A DNA stretch of 64,000 nucleotides from Allium sativum (taxonomy: Eukaryota > Streptophyta > Magnoliopsida > Asparagales > Amaryllidaceae). Shown piece by piece: positions 10,699 to 21,920 of this stretch. A program made the translations under genes and the position numbers. The stretch covers positions 318,595,456-318,659,455 of the forward strand of contig CM060922.1 in the NCBI GenBank assembly GCA_030737875.1, written 5' to 3'. Within the stretch, counting starts at the first letter, position 1. Each line of letters opens with the position of its first letter. The notes beneath the pieces are model-generated. The model made no database searches. It worked only from the letters and a program-made list of their open reading frames with translations, and was not told where the DNA came from.

Positions 10699-11361
10699 GG
10701 TGTAAAGAATGACAAAGCTCAAGGCAAGAAGAAATGTCATGGTTGTGGGAGCTTGGGTTATTTGGACAAAGATTGCAGAAAAAGGAAGAATGCTTGTTTC
10801 CACTGTGGTAAGGTCAGACACTTTTCTAAGGAGTGCACGAAGAAGCAAGGACAGGGTCAAAAGGCAGGATCTTCTAGAGGGCAGGTGCATGCTCTCAAGG
10901 CCAGTGTACTGGACAGAGGTAGGAAAGTTTCTGTTGAATCCTTGATTTCTCCTTCTGATCATCCTATTAGGACTCTTCTTTATTCTGGCACTTCGCATTC
11001 TTTTATATCTGATTCTGTGGTTGAGTCTTTGCACCTTAGTACTAGTATTGTTTCAGATCCTATTATTGTCTCAAACTCCATTAGGGGCACGACTCATCTG
11101 TCTATGATTTGTCGGGGTTTGAGCATATCCATGTTGGGCGTCGAGTTTGAGTGCAACGCATATGTGCTTGGATTTATGGGATGTGGTTTGATTCTAGGGA
11201 TGGATTGGCTAGCTACGTATGGTTCCATTCTAGACTGTGAGAGGAGGGTCGTTAGACTTTTGACTTGCCGAGGAAGTACTCTCAAGATTCCTTGTGACCC
11301 AAAGGGGTCTATTATGCTTAGCTTCCTAGAATCACTTAAAGCTTATGCAAATGATTTGTGA
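10699..11361 (+). pseudogene. Tek-1 gag zinc knuckles and aspartic protease
   Basis: Two CCHC-type knuckles lie at about 10735-10840. The first reads CHGCGSLGYLDKDC, with Tyr in place of the usual His; the second (CFHCGKVRHFSKEC) is intact. A retropepsin follows. Its active-site Asp-Ser-Gly has become Tyr-Ser-Gly at 10981-10989 (LYSGTSHSFIS), which would abolish catalysis. GLILGMDWLATYGSILDC near 11190-11240 is the conserved second protease motif. The same reading frame serves gag and pol, as is usual for this group. Confidence 0.85.
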
Positions 11362-12435
11362 TTTGTACCAGTAGTCTGTGAGTATTCAGATGTTTTTGAG
11401 GAGGTTAGGGCTTACCTCCAAGGTGCGAGATTGATTTCCAAATATACTTAATGGATAATGCGAAGCTTGTCGCATTGCCTGTGCACTACATGGCCCCTAG
11501 GAAAGGATGGAGCTCAGCAAGCTAGTAGGGGAGCTACTTGAGAAGAGGTTTATTAGGCGAAGCATATCTAGTGGGGTGCTCCAATCGTCTTTGCAACTAA
11601 GGCGGATGGTTCGCTTCGCTTATGTGTGGATTACAGGGAGTTGAATAGGCTCACTAAGAAGAATAGGCACCCACTTTCGAGGATTGATGATCTGTTTGAC
11701 CAGCTTGTTAGTGCATCTGTTTTATCTCAGTTAGACTTGGCCATGGGTTTTCATCAGTTGAGGGTGGCCGAGGACAGTATAGAAAAGACCGCTTTCAGAA
11801 CTCCAGATGATTTCTTCGAGCAGCTAGTCAGGCATTTTGGGTTGATGAATGCACCCGCGTGTTTTGTGGATCTAATGAGTAGGCTGTTTTGGGAGTTTCT
11901 GAATAAGTTCGTTGTGGTCTTTCTGGATGACATTCTAATCTTCTCGAAGAGTGAGGAAGAGCATGCCCTACACTTAGGGAAGGTTTTGAAGACTCTCCGA
12001 GCGCATCAACTTAAGGTGAAATTCTCCAAATGTCATTTTTGGACAGAGGAAGTGAGATTTCTAGGGCATGTGGTCTCCAAGGATAGGATAGTTGTTGATC
12101 CCACGAAAGTAATTGCAGTTCAAGATTGGAAGGTTCTAAAGAATGCAACAGAGGTGAGGAGTTTTCTTGGTTTAGTGAGCTATTATAGGAAGTTTATTAA
12201 AGACTTCGCAAAGATATCAGCCCAACTCACCAGATTGACGAAGAAGAATCTGACCTTTTCTTGGGATATTGACTATGAGGTTGCTTTTCAGCGATTGAAG
12301 AGGGCTCTGACAACAACCCTTATTTTGACTTTTCCTGATGGAAACAAAGTGTTCACAGTGTACATTGATGCATGTACAGAGCTTGGTGCCAACCTGATGC
12401 AAGAGGGGAAGGTAGTATGCTACGGTGGTAGATAG
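11362..12435 (+). pseudogene. Tek-1 reverse transcriptase
   Basis: Between 11400 and 11590 the frame is lost by two shifts. From about 11590 the RT is recognisable: [34 protein letters not shown], the catalytic FLDD box at 11920-11931 (Tyr/Val-Asp-Asp position) and RFLGHVVS. The open frame ends with a TAG at 12433. RT copies element RNA into DNA in the cytoplasmic particle. Both catalytic aspartates of FLDD are present, but the upstream frameshifts would prevent a full product. Confidence 0.92.
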
Positions 12436-12848
12436 TTGAGGGTTCACGAGAAGAACTACCCTACCCATGATTTTGAGTTGGTTGATATAGTATTCCCACT
12501 TAAGACTTGGCGGCGTTATCTACTTGGAGAGAGGTTCGAGTTATACACGGACCAAAAGTCGCTCAAGTATCTATTCTCGCAAAGGGATCTCAACTTGAGA
12601 CAACAGAGATGGATGGAGTTCCTAGCGTCCTATGATTTTGAGATGGCTTATACCCCTGGTAAGGATAATGTGGTAGCGGACTTGTTGAGTGGGCATAGGA
12701 TGACTTTGAGTCCTCTATTCGTAGAGAGGTGGAGATTGGAGTACATATCAACCTTTGATTATAGGCCATCTACGGATCTTACAACTGGTTTGTTGGCATC
12801 CTTAGAGGTGCGACCTAATTTTATGGATCAGATAGGATCTTCGCAGTG
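12436..12848 (+). pseudogene. Tek-1 RNase H
   Basis: The segment starts just after the TAG at 12433 in the same frame. KNYPTHDFELVDIVFPLK, LYTDQKSLKYLF and YTPGKDNVVADLLS are the Glu, Asp and late Asp blocks of gypsy RNase H. The first catalytic Asp lies upstream in FTVYIDAC near 12355. It removes the RNA strand during reverse transcription. It ends in a stop at 12847. Confidence 0.9.
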
Positions 12849-12942
12849 AAAGGACCCACATATAGCATACATCTTAGATAGGCTCAGTAGAGGGGAGACT
12901 TCTAGCCACCTTAGTGGATATTCCACGGATGATAGAGGGTGG

Positions 12943-13835
12943 TTGCGACGGGATGTAAGGCTTTGTGTTCCCCGAGTTGGGAGTCTGTTAAAGACAGTCC
13001 TTAAGGAAGTACATCATTCTAGGATGACTATCCATCTAGGCGGTGATAAGATGTATAGAGATATGAAGAGAGTTTTCTTTTGGGCTGGGATGAAGAAAGA
13101 TGTAGCAGAGTTTTTCTCTCGATGTTTAGTTTGCCAGCAAGTCAAAGATGAGCAAAGAATCCCGATGGTTTGCTTCATTCTTTGGAGGTCCCACAGTGGA
13201 AGTGGGAGAGCGTCTCTATGGATTTCATAGATGATTTTCCTAGATCGAGGGAAGGCAACACCAGTATTTGATTTATAGTAGACAGGCTTACTAAGAGTGC
13301 TCGTTTCATTCCTGTTAAGAGTAAGAGAATGACAGTATGGTTGACATCAGTTTATCTTCGTGAGATAGTCTGTCTACATGGAGTACCTTCTAGCATAGTG
13401 AGTGATCGCGACCCCATCTTCACTAGTGTATTCTGGAAAAGCTTGCAAGAGGCATTGGGTGCACAGTTGTGTTTTAGCACTGCATATCACCCTCAGACCG
13501 ATGGACAGACTTATAGGGTAAATAGAGTTCTTGAGGATCTTTTGAGGATGTGTATCTAGAGTTCGGAGGGAGAGGAGGAGCATCTTCCATTGGTTGAGTT
13601 TTCCTACAACAACAGTTATCAGGCTAGTATAGGCATGGCACCCTTCGAGGTATTGTACGGACGACCTTATAAATCACCGACTTGTTGGTGGGAGTCTACA
13701 GATAGGCTTCTACTTGGACCTGAGATGATTAGAGAGACATCAGAAAAGGTTGATCTTATCCGCAGATGCATAAAAACAACTCAGGATAGGCAGAAGTTAT
13801 ATGCAGATAAAAGGAGAACTGATATTGAGTTTTAA
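12943..13835 (+). pseudogene. Tek-1 integrase
   Basis: The His-His-Cys-Cys zinc domain is seen at 13005-13140 (HHSRMTIHLGGDKMYRDMKR and [12 protein letters not shown]). A frameshift lies between about 13150 and 13330, over the first catalytic Asp (DRLTKSARFIPVKSK region). The second catalytic Asp is in SDRDPIFTSVFWKSL and the catalytic Glu would fall in the following helix. A TAG at 13557 and a return to the first frame near 13830 break the product again. Integrase joins the cDNA ends to nuclear DNA. Confidence 0.9.
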
Positions 13836-14250
13836 GGTGGGAGACATGGTTTTCATCAAAGTATCACCTCTGAGGAATGTGGTTCGCTTTGGACCATTAG
13901 GGAAACTGGCACCAAGGTTTGTAGGGTCATTTCCCGTAGTGGAAAGGATAGGTCAAATGGCCTATAGGGTGAAGCTACCAGAGAGATTGGTGGGTATTCA
14001 TGATGTTTTTCAAGTTTCCCATTTGCGGAAGTGTTTGCACGATACAATAGAGGTAGTTGTGCCAAGTATGCTTGAGGAAGTAGGGGTAGAGGGGAGATGA
14101 CGGTTAGATGAGTTCTTACCCGTATTCTTGGATCAAAGGTTAACAAAATTCGCAACCGAGAGGTCAAGTTGAGAAAGTTCAATGGGGAGAAGACCGTGAA
14201 GATGCAACCTAGGAGACTGGAGACAAGATTCGCGCTTCGTACCCTTTTCT
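13801..14250 (+). pseudogene. Tek-1 integrase C-terminus and degraded chromodomain
   Basis: VGDMVFIKVSPLRNVVRFG and HDVFQVSHLRKCLHD are the usual C-terminal integrase motifs of chromoviruses. After the TGA at 14098 a chromodomain-like segment can be followed through several frames (NREVKLRKFNGE, then EDATWE-like codons). In intact relatives the chromodomain guides integration to heterochromatin; here it is broken. Confidence 0.75.
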
Positions 14251-14858
14251 TTTCAAGGGTATGTTCTTAACATATTTTTCCAAAGCTTTTATTCGCACTT
14301 GTTTCTGCCATTTAAGTACATCCTATCAATCGATTCTTCGACCTTTAGGTAGGGAACCATTAGGTGTAAACATGTGTTTGAGACATGTTATTTTTGATGG
14401 ATGCAAGTGGATGCAAGTGTTTTCTAGTGTTTGCTCGTGGATGCATATACACACACACTAGGAACTAGATCAACTCAATCACTTACATATTGCATATGGA
14501 TGTGTGCGCATTTTTAATCTTTTTATGGATGGGAATGACTGTATCATCATATGGATTTTGCATTTGGACAGATGGTTGTGCACACATATAGAATTTACAT
14601 GATATATTAGGACTATTTGCATACATGTTGGATTCATGGAACTAACATACATTGCATTAAGGAGGTCGACTGAATCAGTAGACCGCCTGATATTTCGCAT
14701 TAGTAAAGGGACATACACACACCTTTGCATATGTTCATATAAGCATTAGAAATCTCTTAAGGATAATGGATGTCTGTGATTGATGGATGAGTAGATGGTT
14801 GATGGATGTTAGGATATACATTCTTTTTAACTTGGAGATTTCGGGAATGAAATCCTTT
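14251..14858 (+). other. Tek-1 3' untranslated region
   Basis: About 600 bp between the end of pol and the polypurine tract. It shows GGATGCAAGTGGATGCAAGTG-type short repeats near 14399-14445 and no coding signal. Confidence 0.6.
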
Positions 14859-14871
14859 GAGTAGGGAAGAA
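14859..14871 (+). promoter_or_regulatory. Polypurine tract of Tek-1
   Basis: GAGTAGGGAAGAA abuts the 3' LTR start TGTAACACCCCG. Confidence 0.8.
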
Positions 14872-17332
14872 TGTAACACCCCGTAATTTTAAAAGAACAA
14901 AGTAACGATAAACTAAAGAGTACTTAATTAAACATTGGAAATTAAGTAAAACAGACTGCACCATTGTGTTTGTCTTAGAATTGTGCTTAAGATAGACTTC
15001 GAGTTTGCGTAAAACGAACATCGTATGAGAAAGTTACTAAGCTTAGAAGTTTTTATACGTACAAGAGAATTATATATATGCAAATCAACTCAGAATTCAA
15101 AACAGTTCAAAAGAATTAAGCAGGAGAAATAAGGGGGAAATCGACCTGTTGGGATCGACCCAGGGGAGGTGGGTTGACCCATGGGTTGACCTAGGACGGG
15201 TTGGGTCGACCCAACCGGGATATTGCCGAGTGCGGAGTTCTGAACGTGAACTTGTTTTATGGCGTGATTCGTCGGCAATAGGCTATAAATAGGACAACAT
15301 TTCTATTGTTATTACACATCAAAAACAATGGAGACAACGAGATGCTGCCCCAGCTCGGATTGAATTAGCCTATTTTTCTTCAACAACAGCCTATTCGTAT
15401 ACAAGAATTTTTCTGCAACATCTGCTTGTTACTCTCTGTTTTTAGATCCAATCTCTATGAGTTCATGTTACTTTTAGATATAAACATTTAACAAGTAATT
15501 CTGACATGTTTATAAATCTGGATCTTAACAAGTAATCCCGACATGTTTATAAATCTGGATCTAAACCTGTGCCGGTTAAGAATCTGATACATACTTAAAC
15601 AGATTTGCCATTACATGTATTCCTCTGTACACCTGATCTACTATTTAGTTCTTATATGCCTAATTTTGATATGCCTATTTCAGTTATCATATGCATATTC
15701 TGTTATTATGCCTATATCTGTTCTTTTCTCTCCCTCTTTCCCTTTTTATTTTTATAGCCTAGGCTACTATCGAGCCTAGGCATATCGCTGAAATATACGA
15801 ACGAATGAAATTGGGAATGGTTGGGAAGGGTAAATTGGGGCATATCCTGTGTTATGAGTCACGTCTGGTATTTTGAGGCATAACCTATACTATGACGTAT
15901 GACTGAAAATTTAGGGAGGCATATCTTATACTGTGAATCATGACTTGAGGTTTCGTGTATGTAAATCTGTAAGTTAATTTATAAATTAAGCGGAACATAT
16001 AATGAAACTGTAAACAACATGTGAAACCTGTTTAGATCTATGGGGGACATATGAACCTGTTAAATTGTAGAGGTTAAGTAAATTTGTTTAATTCTGTGGG
16101 GTTACACGAACCCATTAAACTTAACCTATTCTATGTGTTGGGGTTATGCGGGCTTGTTAATCTGTTAGGCATAACCTATCAAAAACCTAGCTAGTTAGGG
16201 AAAACAAGCCTAGGGGGTGGCTTGTGTCATTTGTTGTATGGGGGCCATATCAATCAGTAACCAATTCTGGTATCCAAAGGTGGGGACGTCGCACTAGGTA
16301 GGGGTCAGGGCACGCTTACTGAACTGATTATAAGAGGTTCATTTGGGTGAAGATGCTCTGATGGCGCGTTCCGACGGAGTCATGTCCGTGCATGGGTCCA
16401 GCTTGCTTGGGAAAATAAGCCGCCATAACACCAGTAAATAGGTCTGTGTCTTTCTTGGTGTTGCCACTTTAGGAAGTGATACATCCTACCATGGGGCCGG
16501 TACCAAGTATTTACGTGATAGGGAGTCAATCGACTAGGGGTAATAATTAGGGTACATCTAGTCTACATGTTTAGGTTCCCGTTATTTCTGTTTGGGATAA
16601 CACCTGTTATTTCTGTTGAGGTACCAGGTATTTCTGTTTGGGGTAAAACCTGTTACTAGAAGTACACCTAAGTCTACAATTATATTTTTGTTGGGATCAT
16701 TCTGTTTCTGTTATACTAGTATTGGTGCAGAGAAAAGTATTTGTGAAGCGTAACCTACTTTTTTCATTCTTCTTATCCTGCTCAGTTTGTTATGCCTTTT
16801 ACATGATACTGTTATCTCTCATCCAGTTCATATGCCTATCATGATGCTTTTACTTATTTATATGCTAAAAGTCACTGGACTTGTCAGACTTTATATCTGA
16901 CCCATTTTGTTTCCTTTTCTCTCTTTTCCTTCCCCTCCTCCCCCCAGGTTCTTAGGGTGGGAACGCTCGGGCTTTACTAGGACTCTCTCTTCTGTTTCTA
17001 CTTGGATTTGGATTTGCTTAGATGTACCACTTTGACTTCTTGTCTACTTGTGTATGGCTACTTAAGGGGACTATGGCTTTTTATTTCTATACTCTGATGG
17101 TTTTTTGCGCAAAACAGATGTTTTTATTTGATGTATTTTATTCCAGTATTTCAATATCATGTTGTGACTGGATTTTGAGACGACGATGTTTTCTGTTGGA
17201 AAATAAAGTTTTAAATTTTCGCTGCTATTTTATATATCTGGCTTGTGAGATTTTGTTCAGTTTACCTATAATGCTTCACAGAACTTAATGCATTCTGTTA
17301 AAGAGTGACATTAATGGACGTGGGGTGTCACA
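14872..17332 (+). mobile_element. Tek-1 3' LTR
   Basis: It starts TGTAACACCCCGTAATTT and ends GGGGTGTCACA. Compared with the 5' LTR it has an extra tandem copy of about 37 bp (AACAAGTAATCCCGACATG, 15488-15556) and extra GGTTGACCC units at 15141-15220. A TATA box lies at 15282-15293. Confidence 0.92.
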
Positions 17333-17337
17333 CAGGC
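17333..17337. repeat. Right target-site duplication of Tek-1 (CAGGC)
   Basis: It is identical to 7414-7418 and is followed by the rest of the Tat-A LTR. Confidence 0.92.
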
Positions 17338-17439
17338 CTACTTGACTTAACCCATCGCGTGGAACCAAAATACGAAGCATTGCCAAAACACTAAGGACTC
17401 AGACCTGAGAGAAGTCATGCGAGCATAGGTCTCACAACA

Positions 17440-18000
17440 TCTCCAAACAAAGATTTCGAGTCCCTATATTTCGCATCAGGTTATTCGAATCCCTCTAGCT
17501 TCATCCCACCAACTTCGAATCCCATAAACCGGTTTGAAGATTTCGAATCTCTCCAAAATTTTGACTCCCTAGTTCTCCATGTTAAGGATTTCGAACCCCT
17601 GGATTTCTCATCTGGTAATTTGACTCCCTTTAGTTCCACCCCTACTTCTTTCGACTCCCTCCGGCCTCATCTTCCACTTCGCATCCACATTAATTCCTCC
17701 TTAATGTATCACCCAGGATACAAATTCTTATCCTTAAGGGGATGCGGAAATTCGTACCACCAAGGGATACGAAACCAACGTATCCATCGGGTATGAATTC
17801 GTATCCCTAAGGGGATACGAAAATTCGTATCCTAAAGGGGATACGAAAATCTATATTCCCAAGGGATACGAAACTGCCATATCCCCTGATATATGAGTTT
17901 CGTATCCCTGGGGATACAAAATTTGTATCCCCAGAGGGGATATGAAATTCTGTCGAGCACTTTAGAGGGATGCGAAATTCGAGAGGTTGCCTTCTAGGGA
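17440..18000. repeat. GGGATACGAAATTCGTATCC palindrome array, Tat-A LTR
   Basis: From 17715 onward at least eight units can be read, such as GGGGATACGAAAATTCGTATCC and GGGGATACAAAATTTGTATCC, spaced 24-40 bp apart. Before 17715 only degenerate half-sites remain (TTCGAATCCC, TTTCGACTCCC). The array ends about 55 bp upstream of the TATA box. Confidence 0.88.
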
Positions 18001-18056
18001 TGAAAAATTCTGACGTGTGGTCCCTAAATCTCACCCACTCCCGCCTAATCCACTAC

Positions 18057-18066
18057 CTATAAATAT
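18057..18066 (+). promoter_or_regulatory. TATA box, Tat-A LTR
   Basis: CTATAAATATCCCC follows CACCCACTCCCGCC. The arrangement CCACTCCCACC then CTATAAATACCCC recurs in Tat-B and Tat-D. Confidence 0.7.
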
Positions 18067-18294
18067 CCCCATGCTTATTCATTACAAGGGTTGGATTTTG
18101 GTTGATTTAAGACTCAACAAGGTCATAAGAACTCATTAATGGTTGCCTAGAACTTAAGGACGAAGAAGAACTTTATTTTTCTCCCAAGACATAACATATT
18201 GAACATATGACTTCCATGTACTTAGCCAATAATCGTATGATGATGACATGTACTTGTAACCCTCAATAATTAATAAAATCCTTATACATCTTCA

Positions 18295-18334
18295 AAGTGG
18301 GCGTAGGTTCCTCATGGAAAGAACCACTATAAAT
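18295..18334 (+). promoter_or_regulatory. Conserved poly(A)-proximal stem-loop, Tat-A
   Basis: AATAAAATCC is followed about 20 bp later by GTGGGCGTAGGTTCCTCATG and GAAAGAACCACTATAAA. GGTTC and GAACC can pair. Seven other copies in the window share the frame GTGGACGTAGG...AACCACTATAAA. Confidence 0.6.
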
Positions 18335-18439
18335 CTCTGTGTTATTTTTTGCTTTTCACACTTTAACTTTCCACACGCGAAATGCTAATTCTCGAGTTTA
18401 GAGAATCTTTGTGTTTGACGACCATTTTTGCCGTCAACA

Positions 18440-19201
18440 TGTAATATTTAATGTGATCTTTTTCTATTTAAGTAATGTTACATTGGAGCATGTTTGCACC
18501 TAAGTTACTTTCAAAAAATAATTTTGTATCGATGAAGTCCATGTCATCGCCATTAATATAAATTTGGATTTTTTTAAATTTTCCAAGTAGATGCCCAGTC
18601 AAATGACAACTCCTTAATTGATATATAAATTTCATTTTAAATTAGAAGTCATTTTAATATTGTTAATGCGATCGACCTCATCCCTATGCGTGATGATTAT
18701 GAGTCATGTTGACATGCCTATATGGATAATGTCCAACTTATGCAATCCATAGATAAATTCCTATATATGCTTATACGCATGCTAGCAATTGCCTTGCTAT
18801 TGAGTCCTTGGTTAACTAACCTATATACTCACTTATTTCTTATGCAATATACCTTGTTGTTTATGTTTATACTACAATGACCTGTATTTTTGCAATTAAA
18901 TATTTAAGTATTAGTTATTAATTAAATGATAGTGCTAAAATGTGAATTCTCACATATGATTAAATCATGGTTCGAGACGACTTATGCGTTCGAATGGCTC
19001 ATTACATAAAAAGAAAGTGTATGGATCGCCATATTTTGAGATCGAGCAATTTGACAGCCACAATTGTAGGAGGCCCAATAAGATATTATATTGGAGGCCC
19101 ATTATATGAAAAATAAATCAAAGAAAAAAATGAAGAGATTCAATTAAACAAAATGATTCAATGTGATTACATAGATAAGTTATAATAAATCTTTTACTTA
19201 A
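18440..19201. other. Unassigned AT-rich flank of Tat-A
   Basis: No gene or repeat recognised. It starts TGTAA directly after the Tat-A LTR and leads into the 3' end of the hAT transposase gene. Two GGAGGCCCA motifs at 19068-19103 may belong to the end of the hAT element. Confidence 0.4.
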
Positions 19202-21283
19202 AGTTCAACCCTCTTAAATTTTGACTTGCAAAAGTACTAAGCAATTCACTTAGATCAAGTGATTCTATTAAATTCCTCTCAATGGATATTGTAGGTATCC
19301 ATTCAACCTTTCTTGCGATATAATCATTTAGAGCAAATATTTAGTTAACTTTAATTTTGAAAAGCTCCTTTCGGTCGTAGCAATGACAACTGAAATAGTC
19401 AACAATATTCTATAAAAAAACCATGCATTTACATAAAGACAATTCATCTTTTTAATATAATTTAATACATCAATTGTTTTCTTGACATCATCGGCTAAAA
19501 GTCCTTCATAAAATTGGAAACTCCGCAAATAACTGTACCATCAATATCGAAATTGCCCTCATGCTTTAAGGCATTCTCCAGGTGGACATGAAGACTTCAA
19601 ACTATCATAAGAAGAAAATTTTAGTCTCTCTAAATCATAATAAAAACACAAATATGTCATTAAACTTCTTAATTTGCTCAAATCTATTCTCAAGTGATGA
19701 TAACCCTTGATCCACAATGTATAATTGACTCTATATTGATTCTTCTAGTCTAGAGATAAAAATGTTTCTTTACTATAACTCTAATCAAATTGTTGTCTTT
19801 CTACGTATTATGCGTTTTTCATAAAACGATGGTTCAATTCCCATTTCATTTGCTATAATTTATGCATCAACTAATGAAGATTAAACCCCGTTTTCTCTAA
19901 AAAAATTTAAAACAAAATTAGCCCTTTAAAATGGTCCACAGACGCATCCGTGTGTGCATATCTTCTACTTGCAACTCTTGGCTCACTCTATTAACATTAT
20001 TAATAATATTATACCAAATAACCATATGAAGTAAGAACTAAAAATTATCGAGCTCATACTTTGCCAAAGATTCGACCCTCCTTTTGCACATTGGATAATC
20101 GTTCAGGCTTGCTAATTGAATCAAAGCATGTTTAATCTTTGGAGCTTAAATCAAAATTGCTTTCATACTTTCGACTTGACTTTCCCAACATGTTTGTGAT
20201 AATGGCTTTAATGTAAGACCATCTACATTGTTTTTGAATATTTTCCATCTGTTAGTTGAAGATGAAAATAAAGTGTATGTACATTGCATCACTCAAAAAA
20301 AGAAACGGCTTTAGAGCAACATTTAACCATATCACAAATTGTAATATTAAGACTATGACAACCACAAGGGGTATAAAATGCTTTATAATTTATTCATAGC
20401 ACTCAATTTTGTACACCTTTATTTTTCCTTTCATGTTTGAACCATTACCTTATTGTCTCTTACATTATAAATATCAAGCTCTAGATCGTTCAAACTATCA
20501 ACAAGTTCATTATAAAGCCCCTTACCAGATGTGTCATCATCCATTAAAAATCCTAAAAAAACTCTTCGATCTATACAATGTTTTTTAAGATATCCACACA
20601 TCATAAAATTTTGGTCATTTTATCCTCATGACTAGCATCGGGAGTACAATCAAATATAATGGAAAAAATATTTCGATTCTTTGATTTTTTTTTCAACGAT
20701 CACTTATCTAATCTTACTAGCAATTAGAAGTATCGATTTATTTTGAATTTTGTGACCAAGATAATGATAATGAATTCTTACTTTGAATTCTACGAATATG
20801 TTCTTGCATTATAGGATCAAATTTGGCAATCATTTCTATAATGCTTACAAATATTCCATTGTTCTCTTGATAAATCTTTTCATTTTCTCCTTGAAATGCT
20901 AGATTATTTTGAGAAAGAGTAGTGACAATGACTATAGTGACAATGGCTATTATTCTCATTAGCACTTGTCTCCAATATCCTTTATCCTTTTATCTTGAAT
21001 TCTTTTCTCGATCATAACATTCATTTGGAATCCAGTTTCCAATTCAATCCATTCCTCCATGTTAACGATGTGGTCAACAATATCCTTGTGCATTTTTAGT
21101 TTCTCACTAATATTTTCCAATCTTTCACACCATCATTTTCTAATTGTGTCATCATTCCATCTTTTTAAAATAACTTGCAGCCAAAACAAAACACTTTGTC
21201 GAAAGTTTTTGAGTATATTAACCATTTTCTATTAAACTTCTCTCTATTTGACAATTGCCGAAAATAGTATCTTATAGAGAAAT
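19202..21283 (-). pseudogene. hAT transposase (zf-MYM type), central and C-terminal part
   Basis: Read on the minus strand from 21283, the protein shows [18 protein letters not shown] and VFCFGCKLF, the TTF-type zinc-finger region, then NNLAFQGENEKIYQENNG and FDPIMQEHIRRIQ, and near the end FYRILLTISVVIATTERSFS, the hAT dimerisation domain (19380-19440). The last readable block is LSTFASQNLRGLNFK with a stop near 19203. This is the plant zinc-finger MYM-type 1-like branch of hAT transposases, which cut and paste DNA with terminal inverted repeats. Many frameshifts and stops are present. The first part of the same gene is at 33334-33713, separated by Tat-B. Confidence 0.88.
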
Positions 21284-21288
21284 GTCTA
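21284..21288. repeat. Left target-site duplication of Tat-B (GTCTA)
   Basis: GTCTA is repeated at 33329-33333 after the last base of the 3' LTR. Confidence 0.85.
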
Positions 21289-21554
21289 TGTTAATAGGCT
21301 TTTGGGCCGGTTTCCAAGAAAGATTTAATACCATATGACTTGGCCCGTCACGTGGATCAACCGCCCAGAAGCATGGCCGAGACATCCAGAGCCCAAGCCT
21401 AGATAAAAGCAATGATATTCGATCCGGCTCGACCGAACCATTTGACATTGGACGAATATCCCAGGAACAGCCTTTGGCCTCACCATCAGCTCACCATCCA
21501 GCATCGTAGCTCCCAGGAGGCCAGAGTAGCACGAATCTCAAACCTCCCCTGTAG

Positions 21555-21835
21555 AACGCGAATTCGCGTCCCTTACGTGATACAAATTCATATCCCCTTT
21601 TGGGATGCGATACCTCTTCCCCTAGCATCCCCCACATGGGATGCGAATTCCTATCCCACCGGCTAGATATGTATTCGCACCCCTGGGATGCGATTACGCA
21701 TCCCTTGGGATGTGATTTCGTATCCCACCAGATGCGAATCTCGCATCCCTCCAGATGCGAATTTCGCATCCATTGGGATGCAATCTCACATCCATCGGGA
21801 AGCAAATTCGCATCTGTAAGGGGATACGAAATCCT
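21555..21835. repeat. Palindrome array, Tat-B 5' LTR
   Basis: About ten units in tandem with a 22-24 bp period, for example GGGATGCGATTACGCATCCC, AGATGCGAATTTCGCATCC and AGATGCGAATCTCGCATCCC. Most departures from the consensus are C-to-T or G-to-A changes at the CpG (GATGTGA, CACATCC). The TATA box lies about 75 bp downstream. Confidence 0.9.
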
Positions 21836-21909
21836 CTGAGAGCGTGCATGCGGGATTGGAATTTCCGCCACTCCCACCTACTTTTAATCTACTCCACTAC
21901 TAGCCCATT

Positions 21910-21920
21910 CCTATAAATAC
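21910..21920 (+). promoter_or_regulatory. TATA box, Tat-B 5' LTR
   Basis: CCTATAAATACCCCC. The 3' LTR copy is mutated to CCTATAGGTACCCCC at 32780-32794. Confidence 0.72.

Larger units (their letters stand above)
7419..17332 (+). mobile_element. Tek-1: complete chromovirus (Tekay/Del-like) LTR retrotransposon
   Basis: The 9.9-kb element has two LTRs of 2365 and 2461 bp, a PBS for initiator Met-tRNA, gag, protease, RT, RNase H, integrase, a chromodomain-like tail, a polypurine tract and a perfect 5-bp target duplication. The domain order is that of Ty3/gypsy. Long LTRs and a C-terminal chromodomain point to the Tekay/Del chromovirus branch. Several stops and frameshifts make it non-functional. 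It is the youngest event at this site, because it splits the Tat-A LTR. Confidence 0.92.
5285..18439 (+). mobile_element. Tat-A: 3' part of a Tat-lineage element, interrupted by Tek-1
   Basis: From left to right it has an antisense ORF fragment, a non-coding tail with palindromes, a polypurine tract (7363-7375) and an LTR starting TGTTAACCGG at 7376. The LTR is split at 7418 by Tek-1 and continues from 17338 to the terminal GTCAACA at 18439. The same module order is seen in Tat-B and Tat-D. The 5' LTR, gag and the rest of the antisense ORF lie left of LTR-F or are lost. Spliced LTR length is about 1.15 kb. Confidence 0.8.
17338..18439 (+). mobile_element. Tat-A 3' LTR, remaining part
   Basis: It resumes the LTR cut at 7418 (CTACTTGACTTAACCCATCGCGTGG matches ACTTGGCCCGTCACGTGG in Tat-B) and ends with CCGTCAACA at 18439. 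It holds a long palindrome array, a TATA box, a poly(A) signal and the conserved stem-loop. Confidence 0.85.

Noticed and set aside
21555..21835. The evenly spaced palindromes could be read as a CRISPR array.
   Set aside because: The context is a plant LTR, the linkers are only 2-6 bp, the units are degenerate and no cas gene is present.
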